Source: Sacculina carcini (Eukaryota > Arthropoda > Thecostraca > Sacculinidae). From it: a DNA stretch of 64,000 nt. Made by a program: the position numbers and the translations under genes. The notes beneath the pieces are model-generated. The model ran no database searches and was not told where the DNA came from. It saw nothing but the letters and a program-made list of their open reading frames with translations. Shown here one piece after another: positions 10,082 through 22,496 of the stretch. Location: assembly GCA_916048095.2 (NCBI GenBank), contig OU696590.1:4363049-4427048 (forward strand). The letters are read 5' to 3'. Every line of letters starts with the position of its first letter. Positions within the stretch are counted from its first letter, which is position 1.

Positions 10082-13000
10082 GGTTATGGGCCCAGACGGC
10101 TTCTTTTTTATGGTGATGGTGACAAGTTTGAGATGTGGGAAATGAAATTCTTGGGATATTTGCGAATGCAGAAGCTTCATCACGTGATGTTGTCAGTACC
10201 AGGCCAAGTAGTGTCTGAGGATGATAAGGCTATGGCATTTGCGGAACTCATTCATTTGTTGGACGATAAGAGTTTGTAGTTGATAATGAGGGATGCTAGA
10301 AATGATTGTGAGAAATCTCTGAAGATTCTGAGGGAGCATTATCAGTCAAGCAGGACGCCCCGTATCATAACACTCTACACAGAGCTTACGTCGTTGAAAA
10401 TTAAGCAGAATGAGGACACCACAGACTACGTGATCAGGGCAGAAAACGCTGCTACTTCACTGAAGAGCGCTGGAGAGTCGGCGAGTGACTGCTTACTAAT
10501 TGCTATGGTGCTGAAAGGACTGCCCAGTGATCATGCAACATTTTCGTCAGTTATCACTCAAAGAGAAAAGCCCATCACTTTCTCGGAGTTCAAGATCGCT
10601 TTGCGAAGCTTTCAAGAGGCACATATGTTGAATCGGAACGATGAGAGCAGTGTTTTGAACGTGACAAATTCCAGTTCAAGAACGACTAATGGGAAGAGAA
10701 CATCAGTGACGTGCTACGGCTGTGGTGAAGAAGCACACATGCTGAGAAATTGTCCCCAGAGGCGGAAGCGATGGTGTGAGTTGTGCAAAAACAGTACCCA
10801 CGACACACGAATTTGCAGAAATCTCAACCACACGAAGGTTGTGAGTGACATGGCAGACGACTACGCATTCAAGGTCAGTAGAAACGTGGGTTTTGGTGAT
10901 AGTAAAAGTATGTTGGTTGAATGTGGAGCGACAACACATATTGTGCGAGATTATCCAGATTTGTGAGTTTTGATAACGATTTCGATCCGTCAAACCATTG
11001 TATCGAGCTGGCTGACGGTAGTAGATTAAAAGGTATTGTAAAACGAAAGGGTACTGCTTGTGTATGTTTATGTGATTCTGAAGGAAATTTGCGAAATGTT
11101 CTGTTGAGTAATGCGCTGCACATTCCGTCATTTGGTCAAGATATATTTTCTGTTCAAGTGGCTACTGAGAACGGTTGTAAAGTAACGTTTGAAGCTGATC
11201 GCAACTGTATGACTGCTCCATGTGGAACCAAATTTAATATCAAAAGGAAGGGGAAATTGTACTACTTGTATAAAGTTGTTTCTTGTACAGATTCAAGGAG
11301 GAGTTTGACACAGTGGCACCGTACGATGGGTCATTGTAATGTGGGTGATCTGAGCAAGCTTGTGAGAGTAGTCTCAGGAATGACGATAACCAATAGAGAG
11401 CATGGTGACTGTAACATTTGTTGTGAAGGAAAAATGGTGCAGAGTCGGAACAGAGAACCTGATGATCGCGCTGAATCTATTTTGGAGTTGATTCATTGTG
11501 ATCTAACTGGAAATATTGATCCAGTGTCTAGGAATGGGTACAGGTTTGCAATGAATTGTGTTGACGATTACTCTGGTTTAACATTCATTTACTTCCTACG
11601 TAGAAAAAGTGATGCTAGTTATGCTTTTGAAAAATTGTTGGCCCATGTCAATCAATATGGAAAGGTCAAGCGTTTGAGAACAGACCAGGGAGCTGAATTC
11701 ACCTCAGCTGATTTCCAGCGGGTTATGTTAAAGCATAGCATAAGGCATGAGATGACTGCACCGTATTCACCACACCAAAATGGGACTGCGGAAAGATCGT
11801 GGCGCACTCTATTTGATATGGCTAGGTGCTTGTTACTGGAGGCGAAATTGCCGCGAGAGATGTGGATATATGCATTCATGGCATCTGCTTATATCAGGAA
11901 CAGGTGTTTCAGTCCCCGGCTGGGAAAACCCCATTCGAGGCATTTACGGGCAAAATGCCAGACATCAGTCATATGCAGATATTTGGTTCAATTTGTTATG
12001 CTTATGTCCAAAAGACGAAGAAATTGGATTCTAGGAGTGAAAGAGGTGTTTTTGTCGGGTATGACAAGGAGAGTCCTTCATATTTGGTGTATTTCCCAGA
12101 GTCTGGAAGTGTGAGTAAAGTCAGGCTAGTCAAGTTCAGTTCAAATGTTCCAGAAAACACGGAACCTAGTACCAGAGACAGATCAGAGTATGCTTCTGAT
12201 GAGCAGTTGAGTGATGTCATTCCTAGTATGCCGTTAGATGTCCATCGCGCAGATCCCGCGGAAGTAGTCACAATCCATTCACCCGCACGAGGCACATTCA
12301 CCGAGCAAGCGACATAATTAGATTCTCGTACTGCAGCAAACAGTAGGGATTCAGTGGGAGCAAGTAACCTTGATCACATGTCGGAAATCCGATCCAGATA
12401 CCCGCAGCGCGAAAGGTTCCGACCTCGGTACCTAGACGACTATGTAGGAGATGAATTCCAAACGGACGATGTGAACTATTTTGTTCACTATTGCTATCAA
12501 TGCGGTGCCCCCCGTACTTACGAAGAGGCTATGTATTCGAATAATGCGCATGAATGGAAAGCGGTGATGCGGAAGGAAATGGAAGCATTCACAGAAAATG
12601 ACACATACAGTCTTGTTCCATTACCGGAGGGTAAACATTCCGTTGGAGGTCGTTGGGTATTTGCTCTCAAACAGGGGAATAGTGTGCAATGTAAGGCTCG
12701 GTACGTCGCAAAGGGATACTCACAAAAGCCTGGGCTAGACTATGAAGAAACTTACTCACCAACCGCTAGGATCACATCCGTGAGAATGTTGATGCAGATT
12801 GCTATACAAAATAATTGGACAATTCGTCAAATGGATGTATGCACAGCGTATCTGAATGCACCAATTGACTTTGAAGTATATCTAGAGCAACCTGAGGGAT
12901 TTGCTGTTACCGGCACCCATGGCGAGAAATTTGTGTATAAATTGAAAAGATCGATTTACGGTCTCAAACAAAGTGGTAGAAATGGGAACATCCTGCTGCA

Positions 13001-14247
13001 TTCATTTCTTACACAAATTGGTTTCATAAGATCAGAAGTTGACGCTTGTGTGTATATTCGGTCTAATTCTAAAGGTCATGCCGTATTGATTGTATGGGTA
13101 GACGATCTTATCATTGCGTCCAACACTGAAATGATTGTGTCTGAAGTGCGAGATGAGTCAAGTATCATCATTCTGGGGATGAGATTCCACCGCAAAAATG
13201 ACAGTATATCTGTAGATCAAGAATTTTACGCAAATCAGATTCTGGATAGGTTTGGGATGAGCGATTGTAAACCTAGGTTTACACCCTGTGATAGTGTCGT
13301 GCTAAATGAGTGTGATTCGGTGGCTGATCCCGCGGATGAAACTTTGTACCGAGAAATCGTGGGTAATCTCATGTATCTCATGATCGGTACACGACCCGAC
13401 CTCAGCTATATTGTGACAAGATTATCTCAATACATGAATAAGCCCAACACAACACAATTGAGTATTGCTGAACAAGCTTTGCGTTATGTGAAAGGTACCA
13501 TCAAAGCAAAACTTGTTTTTTGTCGATCTGCTGATTCCGAGCTTTCCATAAGAGGCTTTTGCGATGCCGATTGGAGAACCTCGGCTGACCGCAGGAGTAT
13601 CTCAGGATATTGTTTCCAACTCAATCCGAATAGTTCACCAGTATCGTGGAAGTCACGTAAACAACCCACGGTGGCTCTGTCGACATGCGAAGCGGAATAC
13701 ATAGCCCTTGCGGAGGCCGTAAAAGAGGCCAAATTCTTGAAGCAGCTTGGTGTAATGAGCGGTGATAATATGAATCAGATCAATATATATTGTGACAATC
13801 AAGGCGCTATATCATTATCAAGCAATCGGGTGTTGCATCAGCGATCTAAGCATAATGATATCAAGTATCATTTTATTAAGTCAGAGATAGAGAGTGTGTG
13901 TGTAAATGTGAAGTATGTTCCGTCGGCAGATAACTTGGCCGATATATTCACTAAATGTATTCGCAGGTCCAAGTTGAGCGGAATGCGCAGCCAGATACTG
14001 AGTGATCACTCATTGCCACAGTCATGATTTTACAGTATTGCTTAATGTTTGATTAATTGTTTTGAGGTTCGTTTTCGATGTTTCGATGTTATGTGTACTT
14101 TCGGCGTTTTTGTGTTGAATACTTTGCAAGTATTCTCCTTAATGTTGAATGATTTCTGCTTGCCTTTGTGTGGGTGTCTGGTAGAATTTCTCTTGTTTTG
14201 ATCGTGTATTGTTGATGCGTTATTTGTCGCACATGTTTTAGTGGGAG

Positions 14248-14323
14248 TGTTGGCTGGAAAACATTTAGCGAAAAATATTATCACAGTGGCAACTTTGGTG
14301 TTAAAATGATTATTGCGTAATGG

Positions 14324-14415
<92 letters not shown>

Positions 14416-14515
14416 TGTATGTAGCTGTGATTGATGGAAGTGTGGTTTGTTGTTGAATAGATTAGTTTTGATTTTGCATTTTGTATTTCCTACCACCTAC
14501 ACCAAGATGTCAACA
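14248..14515 (+). repeat. Copia 3' LTR (268 bp) with expanded GT tract
   Basis: Same ends as the 5' LTR but with about 75 bp more, all in the GT microsatellite at about 14,327-14,412. The two LTRs were identical at insertion, so the tract expanded afterwards in one copy or shrank in the other. Confidence 0.9.
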
Positions 14516-15788
14516 ACAAGCACAGAGGATCATCTAAGCATCAAGCGAAAATTAGCAAAAACTCATCGCAGAATGAACAGTTATTCATTCCGAAGCACAG
14601 ATATGATATTATTGATCGAGTTACACGAGCCTTACTCTCGGCCGATATACCAATGAAAAAAATCTGCGATCAAAAAGTGCGCGAGCTGTTTGAGTTCATG
14701 GGGCAGTGCCACCATCTGAATCAGCATGTCGTTCTCGTGTGATGGAGATGGCTGACAAGGAACTGCAGGACATGATCGACAGACTGTCGAACTTGGAGTT
14801 GTTTTTCGTGGCCGATGAATCAGAAGTAAACGGAACCAAGTTTTTCAGTGTCTTGTTTGGCAACGTCTCTGAAGTGGCCATTGAGCACATAGATGACGCT
14901 GTCAAAAGCGTCGACGTTCAACGAAGCAAGGTTGTCCTGCTCATTTCAGATGCTGCCATGTACATGGTGAGTGCAAGCAACACACTGAAGAAGCTTTACC
15001 CGCGCCTTTCTCATGTCACCTGTGCTGCACACCTTTTACACAACTGTGCTGAGAAGGCTCGAGCCAAGTTTACCAGTGTAGACACACTTATCACTCGAGT
15101 GAAGGCTGCTACTACGAAAAATCGGAGTCGCCAAAACGCGTTCAATGCCATAGGATGTCCACCGCAACCTGTTGTCACACGATGGGCAAGTTGGTTGAAC
15201 GCGGCGTTTTATTACGCAGAAAATTTGCCAGAGGTTAAAGAGATTGTTTCTGGCTTCGAAGGAGACCTTTTGGTGTCTCGAGCCAAGGAGGCACTTGGGA
15301 ATGCAACAATCATCGATGACCTGGCTGCGATCCAGCGGAACTACGTTGAGCTCGCTCAATTGTTTCCCAGAGTCTAAAGCCACTATTACACGTTACAGGC
15401 AGCGTCCAGTGATTTGACCAAGCTGAACTTCGGTGAAGATGCTGATTTCAAACAGTATCTCACCAAAAGGATCGAGAAAAACACACACCTGAAGACCATT
15501 CTGAAGTACGAGCGTAGTGACATCTCACCAGCGCTGTATGTGAGTCTGCAGTATTGTCAGTCAAAATATGTTTCAGTTGAAAGGTGCTTCAGCATGCTGA
15601 ACAAGTTGATTGCAGACGACCGGAACTTTGATAAAAAATGTGGAAGCCTATTTGAGGATGTATTACAATTCTTCTGACTGATTATGTATTCGCATACAAA
15701 TATATTTTGTGTTTTGAGTTGTATCTGGTTTTGATTATTCTGGAGCAAACTAGATTGCATTCTGAATACCAACTTCTGAGCAACAACT

Positions 15789-16161
15789 TGTGATGGAATT
15801 GGAAACCACTTGTCTGTGAGCGCATGGTTTTGGTGTGCATGTGTGTGTGTGTGTGTGCGGCTGGTCTGTCTTGTGTTTAGGTGCTTGTGTTGACCTTTCG
15901 AAGGTCAAAGGCCGGTTGTGTAAGCGTAGGGGAGTTGATGTGTGAATCGGATAGTGTGCGGTTGTGCAGGTGTGTGGTCATGTAGGTGTGTGTTGAGTAG
16001 GGTTGTGTATATTCGGATGTATTTGGTTACTGCGTCTTGTGTTAATCGTGTTCATCTTCGTTCCCTTGTTCTGTATCTTTTCGTCACTGTCATTCATCGC
16101 TGTGCAATAAATCGCTTGTAAGTAGCGTGTGTACAATGGCAACAAGGGCGGTGAAACAACA
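15789..16161 (+). repeat. LTR element B, 5' LTR (373 bp)
   Basis: Begins TGTGATGG and ends GAAACAACA. It contains AATAAA at about 16,106-16,111 and, unusually, the gag ATG at 16,136, 26 bases before the LTR ends. The partner is the split 3' LTR. Confidence 0.85.
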
Positions 16162-16173
16162 AGCTATTTCGGC
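16162..16173 (+). promoter_or_regulatory. Primer-binding site candidate of element B
   Basis: AGCTATTTCGGC directly follows the LTR. The same 12-mer in the same place is found in elements A (484-495), C (36,604-36,615) and D (45,420-45,431), all three on the minus strand. It is complementary to nucleotides 1-12 of animal tRNA-Phe rather than to a tRNA 3' CCA end. Confidence 0.6.
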
Positions 16174-19100
16174 ACCGACTTCAGCTCCTAATGTGATGCG
16201 CTCCGACATGATGAAGAGTTTCGACGGCACAGGTGATGTGATCGCATGGCTCAAAAAAGCTGAATTGGTCGCTAAGCTTACTGGAGTCACTGATTTGCCG
16301 AGTTTTGTGCCATTATTTCTAGAGGGAGCAGCATTGGCCTTGTCTCTTGAGTTGAGTGTTGAGGCTCAATCAGATTATGAGTTGATTAAGTCGAAACTTC
16401 GAGAGGCATTTTCAAGCACTCCGGTGGATTCTTTCGTGTTATTGAAGAATGTGATGTGGCGTGGTGAGAAAGTTGATGTATATGCGAAGGAAATACGTCG
16501 GTTAGTGGGCCTGTGTGGGTTTGGAGGTGATGCATTGGAGCTCGCCGTAAAGTTGGCGTTTATCAGTGGGTTTCCAGGCAGGATCTCGGCAGGGTTGCAG
16601 GAATGTGTTGTGCAACAGACGACAATGGAGGCTCTTCTCACAAAGGCTCGGATACAGGCGCGGTCGGTGGTAAGTGCCGTGGCCACTGAGCCCAACGTCG
16701 CAGCTGACACCAGTGTTTCTGCGACAGCTCAGCGCCCTGTTGAGCGGCGTAATGGATTTGTTGGACGGTGTTTTAATTGTGGAGGTCCACATATGGCTCG
16801 TCATTGCAAGAAAAATGTGCCCCGGTGCTTCAAATGTGGCACACTTGGTCACAGGGCAGTGCACTGTCAGTTGGGAAACAATGGTGGGGAAGCTGCTGCG
16901 CCAGCGGCTTCCCCCGCGATGTTGTGATGGCGCGAGCAAATGATCTTCCATGCGTGACGGCTTCGATTTGCGGACGGCAAGTAAAGGCCTTGCTGGACAC
17001 AGGATGTTCTACATCTATTATTTCACGTAAATTGAGTGTTCCGAGCCACAGTGAAGTGACACGTGTTATGACGGTGGACGGCCGTAAAGTTGTGTGCTCA
17101 AATTCGTGTGTGATTGATATTGTCATCAATACAGTACGATTTAAAACTCGAGTCCTTGTCTTCCCTATTATTGTTAGTGACTATGAGGTCATTCTGGGCA
17201 TGGATGTTATTGGACAATTTGAAGAGGTTACCGTTTCAAAAGATGGTGTGAAATTTGGCTCGTTGAGAAGTGAACGTGTCAGCAATTATCGCGATGACAT
17301 GGCTAGCTCTGCTACAGCATGCAAAACTGTGTCAGAAAAAATTGTTGACGAGGATTTCGTTGCGAACTTCATTGGCTCATATTGGGAAGTGCAGTGGATA
17401 TTGAAAAATATATCGCCGTTATTGAAGAAATCCATTGGTTGTTACAAACAGACAATGAGAGGAGTGACAAAAAATGTGTTTGACTGAAGTGAAGAGATGG
17501 ATAGAAGAAGGCATACTGGTTCCTTGGCACGAGCATGTGGAGAAAGGCGTTCTGCCTCTGTTGGCAGTCGTTCAAGAAACGAAGGAGAAAATTTGCCCTG
17601 TAATTGACTTCAGGGAACTGAACGCTTACGTCAAGAGCCACACTGGGGATTATTGGATTGATGTTTTTGCAGACAAGTTACAAAAATGGCGGCGTATGTC
17701 AGGCGCCAGCGATGGTGGATTTAAAGTCAGCTTACCTGCAAATTCGGATTGACCCGAGCTTGTGGAAATATCAATTTGGTCCGACATGGCGGGAGAACCT
17801 ACTGTCTAATCAGGCTTGGTTTTGGTCTTTGTTCGGGACCCAGAATTATGACAAGAATTCTACGCAGTGTCTTGGGTAAATCAGAGAGAATAGCTAACGC
17901 CACTGATTCATACGTAGACGACATCATTGTCGACACGTTGAAAGTCGAGGCCAGTGAAGTGGTCCGACATCTGAAGGTGTACGGACTTGCGGCAAAGGAG
18001 CCAGCGTCCATTGATGGTGGCAGTGTACTCGGTCTGAAAGTGCATATGACTCAGAATGGTGTCTTGGAATTTCGCAGAGGAAACGGGATCCCGGAAATGA
18101 AAGAGGACTTGACCAAGCGAGAATTATTCGCCATATGTGGCAAGCTGGTGGGACATTACCCCATAGCAGGATGGCTTAGACCAGCGTGCAGTTTTATAAA
18201 ACGACAAGCCTCATCTTGCGACTGGGATGATCCAGTGCCTCGTGCGGTTTTGGATATGACTGAGGAAATGTTGAATCGGACCAGAGGCGAAGATCCGGTG
18301 AAGGGGAAATGGGTGGTGTCGGATACCAAAGCCGGTGTGATATGGTGCGACGCCAGCAATTTAGCCATCGGAGCGGCTGTAGAAGTGGATGGTGTTTTAG
18401 TGGAAGATGCGTCGTGGCAACGAAAGAAAAGTGATTTTGCACATATCAATGTTGCGGAACTGGAGGCAGTGTCCCGAGAACTGAACCTGGCGTTGAAGTG
18501 GGTATTGAATATAATTGATATACGCACTGACTCTTCAACAGTGGCTGGCTGGCTCCAGTCAACATTGATATGTGAGAGAAGGGTGAGAACAAAAGGAGCT
18601 GCTGAAGTGTTGATAAAGCGCCGGCTCGGGATCATCAAAGATTAGTAAATGAACTGAGTTTGAGCGTGAATATTTCTCTCGTAGCGATCGCTGCTAACAA
18701 AGCTGATTTGTTGACGCGAGTTAAAAAAGACTGGATACGAGAGCATGCTACTGAACGGGACGGTGGGTTGTGTGGTGTAACAATGGAGCAGGTTAAGGAT
18801 CTACATTGTTTGCATCATATGGAAGTCGAGCGATCACTGTTCCTCTCAAAGAAGGTCGACCCTGGAGTATCACGGGAGCAAGTAGAAAACGTAGTAAGAC
18901 ATTGCGTGCAGTGTCAGTCCATCGTTCCGTCTCCTGTAGGACATGAAGCGGGTGTGCTCCACGTGTCGACCAACTGGAGCCGACTAGCAGTCGACGTGAC
19001 TCATTTCAGACACCGTGGGTATTTGACCATGATAGATTGCGGCCCGGGCCGATTTGCTCTGTGGCGGCAACTAAGAGTGGAAACGGCAGAAGAAGTATCA

Positions 19101-19766
19101 GCGATTTTGGAAAGTGTGTTTCTAGAGCGTGGACCAGTAGACCAAGTCCTTTTGGATAACGGCACGATATTCAGGTCGGTCGTGTTCCGAGAAATGCTGA
19201 AGCGATGGAATGTTGACAGCTTTTATAGAGCGGCATACCGCCCGAGTGGAAATGGGATTATCGAAAGACATCATCGGACAATAAAATGAATGTCAGAAAG
19301 GACAAACGTGTCTCCGTTGACAGCTGTGTTATGGTATAACGCAGCTGCAAAGAACGGACAGCAAGAAGAGAGCGCACCGCAACGACATGTCTACAATTAT
19401 ACATGGCGTCATCCCTGAGCTATGCCCAGCATAGATGACACACAAGGCGGGACAAAAGTAAAAATTGGCGACGAAGTCTGGGTCAAGCCTGTGCCTGCCA
19501 GATGCACATCCCATTGGTCGCAAGGAACAGTGACTGGGATTCAGTCTCAAAACAACATTTCAGTAGATGGCGTACCGAGACACTCGACTGACTTGAGGCC
19601 TGTAGTAGGTGAAAATGCTGGAGGCTCTGCAGCGGAAAATGCACACATGGAAACAGTGGTTCTGATGACATACCTCGCAGATCTACTAGAGTGAGAAGAC
19701 AGCCGATTAGGTTTCAAGATTACGTTCTGGAAAGTGATGATCATTGATCTTAAGATCAAGAGGGAG

Positions 19767-19815
19767 TGTGATGTAATTAGAAACCACTTGTCTGTGAGCG
19801 CATGGTTTTGGTGTG

Positions 19816-19872
<57 letters not shown>

Positions 19873-19878
19873 GTGTGA
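19767..19878 (+). repeat. LTR element B, 3' LTR, first part
   Basis: Matches 15,789 onwards up to the GT tract, which is expanded here (about 19,817-19,878); the LINE sits exactly at the end of this tract. Confidence 0.85.
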
Positions 19879-21879
19879 AAGAAAGAAGAAGAAAGAAAGA
19901 AACATGTATTGGCGCTCAGACTGTTAGTATGGAGAGCTGCTCCAATTCACAATACATAATAAACTATATACATCGCAAATATATACACAATATCAATATC
20001 AAACAGTATTAGTTTGAAAATTCATAAAATGTCCTTATCAGCAGTGCATACGATCATATCAAAGACCATGCAAGGTTCATCGCAATTGGTTATCATGCAA
20101 CGCACATTTTGAAGCATTCATCGACAAATTTTGCAAGGTTCTTCATAACATCAATGTTTTTGCACTTCATCAATTTGACAAATTTGTATTGCGCTTGCAC
20201 TTGTCAATATTGTTCCGGTATATATTTTGTCCTCAGTTGTACTATAGTCGGGTTCTGACACTGTATCATCATGTGGTACTCGTCTCCAATTCTGTTATCA
20301 TTGCACAAGTCACAGTATCGCTGATGTGGTTTTCCACTGTAGCGGCCTCTAATCACTGCCAGCCGGTGATTACCTGTCGTTATTTTTGTTAAGTATATCC
20401 GATCTTGTTTATTGAGTTTAATTAGGTAATCTTCCAACTCGTAAGTCGTCTTATATAGTCTATAATTACAGCACAACGTTTTACTTGCCATATTCGCATA
20501 CCATTGGTTAATCCATATATCTTTGAGTTTTCTTGTAACCATATGCATTGTCCTAACGGGATTATATATATTCTGTAGTGTCCATAAGCTGCACAGCCCG
20601 CACTCATTACAAATGTTGCGTATATACAATAACCACGGTGCAAAGTATGTTCCGTCGTTGAACATCTTAAGTAGGCAATTGTACATTATATAACTGAGTT
20701 TTGTGTTTTTACCAGATATTATGCGAATCCAGTAGTTGAATGCCATACTTTTTATATAGATCTCTATGGGGTATATTCCAGTTTCGCCATATACCATATC
20801 ATTGCATGCCCTCTTATGAACAAATAAAATGTGCTTCAGAAACTTGGTTTGTAGCAGCTAGATTTATCTTATTGCCTCGCTTGCCCACACTTCGCACCCT
20901 TATGTCAGTATCGGCATGATCATACTTTTGTACATTTGCAACTGTATATCTACTGGTAAACTGTGTTTACGAATTGTTCCGATAACACTATACATGGCCT
21001 TTGTGGCTCTTTCTGTAAGATACAATTGACCTTTCCTGAATTTTCCATTATAATTGAATATAATTCCCAGGTACTTATATTCATCGACCACTTCTATTGT
21101 CTCGCCATTCAGTCTGAAATCGAGCCAGTCTGGTTGAGTCTTGGCCTTACTGAAAATTACTATTTTAGTTTTATTAGTATTTATTTTCAGTTTCCATCTG
21201 TCACAGTAATCTTGTAGTGAATTCATTGCTTTTTTCATTTGTGGTTCATCTTCAGCCAAAATTACAGTGTCATCCGCGTACATCAGTATCATGACTTTAA
21301 GACATCTGTCTAGCATTTCATCGTCAAATTCGATGAAACTACAACCATCTTCGAGCAATTTATCCTCCATATCTCTCACATATAATGCAAATAATAATGG
21401 GGACAGATTTTCACCTTGTCGAATATCCATATTAACACGGAAACATTTTGACAACCCTTTGTCCAACGACACACATGATTCCACATTTTTGTACATACTA
21501 CGAACAATATTAAAAATTTAACTTTCACATTAGCTTGCACCAGCTTATACCACAAACCATTCCTCCACACTGTGTCAAATGCTTTTTGATAATCAACAAA
21601 AAGGCAGAACAGTTTTTTCTTTTTTCTTTTGAAGATCTCTATTACATTTTTTAGAAGAAAAATGTGATCCAGCGTTGAGTATCCTCTTCTGAAGCCAGTT
21701 TGTGTTTCTCCTATCAGGGCACATTCTTCTGCATATTTGCAAAGTCTATCATTGATTATTGACGTGAACAATTTGCCAAGACAGCTCAGTAGATTAATTC
21801 CTCGATAACTGTTTGGGTTGCTAATGTTGCCTTTGTTCTTGTATATTGGGATCATTATTCCAGTGGACCAGTATGACGG

Positions 21880-22496
21880 TGTTGCAACCCCCTTGGTCTG
21901 GCGAACGACACAATGGGGGACGACAACACAATATATATTCGCAAGAGATCACAGTTCAGAGGCGGTTACTAACTGTGACGAAAAAAAACACAAGCAATGG
22001 TGAACAACAGAGCGAGCCAGCAACAGGGTGAGTTTTGTGGACGGTTTTGGAAGAGTGTGTGTGTCCGTATTTTATACGTCGCTGGCGTGTGTGATTGGGA
22101 ATGTGTGTGTATGTGCGTATGTTGTCGCCTGGTGTTCTGGGTCACATATGGTCTGGGCGCACGGCTGTGGACCAGATGTTGCCCTCGATGGCTGCTGCAT
22201 CCCTGGGTGAGGATGTGGTCAGGCGGATGCGAACCAGATGTTGGCCCTGACACTGAAGAGGGTTGGTGCGCACTGACTGGTGTTTGTACGTGGTGTATGT
22301 CTGTGTGCAGGGGACATACACTTCCGGGACGCGACACTGTACCGGGCTGGTGCGCGTTGGCTGGTGTTTGTACGTGGTGTATGTCTGTGTGCAGGGTACA
22401 TACACCTCCGGGACGCGTACTGCTGAAGCGCTGGTACAGTGTGTGTTTGTGGTGTATGGGCAAATGTTTTTGACCTACATTTGCACAGGCGCCACA
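21880..22496 (-). repeat. CsRn1-type 3' LTR (617 bp) with internal tandem duplication
   Basis: Pairs with 26,361-26,895 but is 82 bp longer. The extra length is a tandem second copy of a segment at about 22,264-22,425 containing GTTTGTACGTGGTGTATG and ACCTCCGGGACGCG. Confidence 0.85.

Larger units (their letters stand above)
9889..14515 (+). mobile_element. Copia (Ty1) LTR retrotransposon, fossil, inserted in the hAT transposase
   Basis: Complete in outline: 5' LTR 9,889-10,081, 3' LTR 14,248-14,515, 5-bp target duplication ACAAG (9,884-9,888 and 14,516-14,520), and polypurine tract AGTGGGAG before the 3' LTR. The primer site GGTTATGGGCCCAG at 10,082 matches the initiator tRNA-Met half-molecule site used by Copia. 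Parts in order: gag with zinc knuckle (about 10.1-10.85 kb), protease region, integrase (about 11.3-11.9 kb; GKMVQ, HCDLTG, HQNGTAERS), reverse transcriptase (about 12.5-13.4 kb; WVDDLIIAS) and RNase H (about 13.5-13.95 kb). The coding region has several breaks. Outside the GT tract the LTRs differ at about 5 of 190 sites, so it is moderately young. Confidence 0.9.
9739..15677 (+). pseudogene. hAT-like transposase, split by Copia and broken
   Basis: Cut-and-paste transposase of the hAT superfamily. The start at 9,739 reads MPKCVSSKKAKC, then a BED-like zinc finger whose C-x2-C (FCKYC) is in the first part and whose H-x5-H (DKHRGSSKH) is completed after the Copia insertion: 50 codons end at 9,888 and the frame resumes at 14,521. 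Later come VVLLISDAAMYM and VTCAAHLLHNCAEKAR (catalytic core), VVTRWASWLNAAFYY (hAT RW motif) and VSVERCFSMLNKLIADDRNF (C-terminal dimerisation region). Lesions: a frameshift near 14,690-14,706 and one in-frame TAA at about 15,375. The domain order and the terminal repeats agree on the superfamily; the subfamily is not assigned. Confidence 0.8.

Noticed and set aside
15789-16161. Tf1-type self-priming from the transcript 5' end
   Set aside because: I find no GCCGAAATAGCT in the LTRs of B or D that could fold back onto the primer site.
16162-16173. Explaining the conserved 12-mer as a conserved protein motif (QAIS)
   Set aside because: Elements A and C read the same bases in another frame, and sequence on both sides is unrelated.
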